Below, piece by piece: positions 4,589 to 6,086 of a stretch of 6,086 nt of DNA. Both the position numbers and the translations under genes were made by a program. The stretch is from assembly GCA_946405325.1 (NCBI GenBank), contig CAMJGU010000060.1:1-6086 (forward strand), given 5' to 3'. The DNA is from an uncultured Clostridia bacterium (lineage in GTDB: Bacteria > Bacillota_A > Clostridia > Oscillospirales > Oscillospiraceae). The notes beneath the pieces were generated by a model that saw only the letters and a program-made list of their open reading frames with translations, ran no database searches and had not been told where the DNA came from. The first letter of the stretch is position 1. Each line of letters starts with the position of its first letter.

Positions 4589-6086
4589 ATGGCAAAAAAG
4601 CAATTCAAGGCGGAGTCGAAGCGCCTGCTGGACCTGATGATCAACTCGATCTACACGCACAAGGAGATCTTCCTGCGCGAGATCATCTCCAACGCCAGCG
4701 ACGCCATCGACAAGCTCTGCTATCTCTCCCTCACCGACGACAAGGTGGGCAAGAACCGCGGCGATTTCTTCATTCAGGTGTCCGTGGACAAGGACAAGCG
4801 CACCATCACCGTGTCCGACAACGGCATCGGCATGGATAAGGACGAGCTGGAGAACAACCTCGGCGTCATCGCCGCCTCCGGCTCCTACCAGTTCCGCAAG
4901 GAGGCGGGCGAGAGCGAGGACGTGGACATCATCGGCCAGTTCGGCGTGGGCTTCTACTCCGCGTTCATGATCGCCGACGAGATCACCGTCGTCACGAAGA
5001 AGTACGGCTCCGAGCAGGCGTATCAGTGGCAGTCCTCCGGTGCGGACGGCTACACCATCACTGAGTGCGAAAAAGCCGAGGTCGGCACCGACATCATTAT
5101 GCACGTCAAGGAGGACACCGAGGACGAGAAGTACAGCGAGTACATGGACAACTACAAGCTGTACTCTCTCATCAAGAAGTACTCCGACTACATCCGCTAT
5201 CCCATCCGTATGCTGACCCCTGTTCAAAAGGAAAAAGCGGGCAGCGACCCCGAAAAGCCCGAGTATGAGATGGTCGACGAGCTGACCACCATCAACTCCA
5301 TGGTGCCTCTGTGGCAGCGCAAGCGCAGCGAGGTCACGGACGAGGAATACGCCAAATTCTACGCCGAGCTCGCCCGCGACTTTGAAAAGCCCCAGCGCGT
5401 CATCACGGTGTCCGTCGAGGGCAGCGTCACCTACAAGGCGCTGATGTTCATTCCGGGCAGCAAGCCGCTGAACTTCAACACGGAAGCCTTTGAAAAGGGC
5501 TTGCAGCTCTACAGCGCGGGCGTGATGATCATGGACAAGTGCGACGCGCTGCTGCCCGACTATCTGCGCTTCGTGCGCGGCGTGGTGGACTCCCCCGACC
5601 TGAGCCTGAACATCTCCCGCGAGCTGCTGCAGCATGACCGCCAGCTCAAGGTCATCGCGAAAAATCTCGAAAAGAAGATCCTCGCCGACCTCGAAAAGTT
5701 CATGAAGGAAGACCGCGAGGGCTACGAGAAGTTCTACCGCAACTATGGCCGCGCGCTGTGCTACGGCGTCGCGGGCGAGGGCGGTGAGAATCGCAAGGAC
5801 GAGCTCAAGGATCTGCTGATGTTCTACTCCTCCACGGAGAAAAAACTCACCAGTCTGCGCGAGTACGCCGACCGCATGCCCGAAAGCCAGAAGTGCATTT
5901 ACTACGCCGCGGGCGAGAGCGTCGCGCTCATCGACGCGCTGCCCCAGACGGAGCTATTGAAGGACAAGAACTACGAGGTCCTTTACCTCACCGGCGAGGC
6001 GGACGAGTTCGTGCTGCAAGGTCTGCAAAACTACGCGGACAAGCCCTTCCGCTCCATCGTCGACGGCGACCTGGAGCTGGACGGCG
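4589..6086 (+). CDS. htpG: Molecular chaperone HtpG (bacterial Hsp90), 3' end beyond window
   Basis: The frame is open for 499 codons to the window edge, out of roughly 620-650 expected, so about a fifth is missing. HtpG is a cytosolic homodimeric ATP-dependent chaperone that remodels client proteins, often with DnaK. The N-terminal GHKL ATPase domain is complete: KEIFLREIISNASDA with catalytic E31 and Mg-binding N35, D77-N-G-I-G-M82, IGQFGVGFYSAFM (115-127) and GTD (167-169). The middle domain contains LPDYLRFVRGVVDS and NISRELLQ, where R344 matches the conserved Arg that contacts ATP gamma-phosphate in Hsp90. The C-terminal dimerisation domain is cut. AAAGGAAG at 4574-4581 lies 7 nt before the ATG; the next residues, AKKQFKAES, match the usual HtpG start. 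It has its own promoter and no operon partner is visible. No frameshift or unusual catalytic residue is seen. Confidence 0.96.
   Translation, partial: MAKKQFKAESKRLLDLMINSIYTHKEIFLREIISNASDAIDKLCYLSLTDDKVGKNRGDFFIQVSVDKDKRTITVSDNGIGMDKDELENNLGVIAASGSYQFRKEAGESEDVDIIGQFGVGFYSAFMIADEITVVTKKYGSEQAYQWQSSGADGYTITECEKAEVGTDIIMHVKEDTEDEKYSEYMDNYKLYSLIKKYSDYIRYPIRMLTPVQKEKAGSDPEKPEYEMVDELTTINSMVPLWQRKRSEVTDEEYAKFYAELARDFEKPQRVITVSVEGSVTYKALMFIPGSKPLNFNTEAFEKGLQLYSAGVMIMDKCDALLPDYLRFVRGVVDSPDLSLNISRELLQHDRQLKVIAKNLEKKILADLEKFMKEDREGYEKFYRNYGRALCYGVAGEGGENRKDELKDLLMFYSSTEKKLTSLREYADRMPESQKCIYYAAGESVALIDALPQTELLKDKNYEVLYLTGEADEFVLQGLQNYADKPFRSIVDGDLELDG

Noticed and set aside
2447..5635. A 1062-codon open frame on the minus strand, antisense to the glycosidase-like gene and most of htpG.
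   Set aside because: It lies opposite two well-supported genes, crosses the terminator and promoter between them, and its product is a low-complexity Val/Ala/Gly/Leu/Arg/Asp-rich chain. GC-rich third positions on the plus strand remove stop codons from this antisense frame, so it is a compositional shadow.
1..6086. Looked for CRISPR repeats, insertion sequences, integrase, toxin-antitoxin or defence genes, including att-like sites next to the tRNA end.
   Set aside because: No repeated units, transposase, recombinase or known defence motifs are visible, and the 3' tRNA sequence does not recur in the window.

Overview
The window is ordinary bacterial chromosome from a GC-rich, probably anaerobic Gram-positive of the class Clostridia, most likely a gut Oscillospiraceae/Ruminococcaceae-type organism. 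This rests on four things: strong AGGAG/GGAGG-type ribosome binding sites, a secreted glycosidase carrying a copper-amine-oxidase-N-type stalk module, a two-helix membrane protein with a C-terminal Cys-rich module of a kind I recall from this group, and a thioredoxin reductase homologue without NADPH-binding motifs, as known from Clostridium. The taxonomic placement is inference; no rRNA gene is present.

Layout. Bases 1-62 hold the last 23 nt of a tRNA with its encoded CCA, followed by a strong intrinsic terminator. A small single-cysteine ArsC/YffB-like protein (98-439, +) converges on a membrane protein with a zinc-ribbon-like tail (464-886, -); both share a hairpin that overlaps the minus-strand stop codon. 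A divergent promoter region (887-1069) then serves the minus-strand gene and a two-gene operon: a flavoprotein thioredoxin reductase homologue (1070-1921) and thioredoxin (1957-2274), closed by a 15-bp hairpin. Next is a monocistronic secreted glycosidase-like protein (2426-4498) with its own promoter, a dyad over its start site and a strong terminator. Last is htpG (Hsp90), beginning at 4589 and cut by the window end at codon 499; its promoter is embedded in the preceding terminator.

How the genes relate. The first half is a thiol-redox neighbourhood: a glutaredoxin-fold protein, a thioredoxin reductase homologue and thioredoxin. The reductase keeps its FAD motifs and CATC redox centre but has lost both NADPH-binding signatures. 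It therefore probably takes electrons from another donor, plausibly ferredoxin as in the clostridial FFTR enzymes, and passes them to the thioredoxin encoded 35 bp downstream. The glycosidase-like protein and HtpG have their own promoters and no evident functional link to the redox genes. Every gap between genes is under 300 bp and is accounted for by terminators and promoters. I see no mobile element, CRISPR array, phage gene or defence system. The most notable items are the NADPH-motif-less reductase/thioredoxin pair and the modular glycosidase-like protein of unknown substrate.
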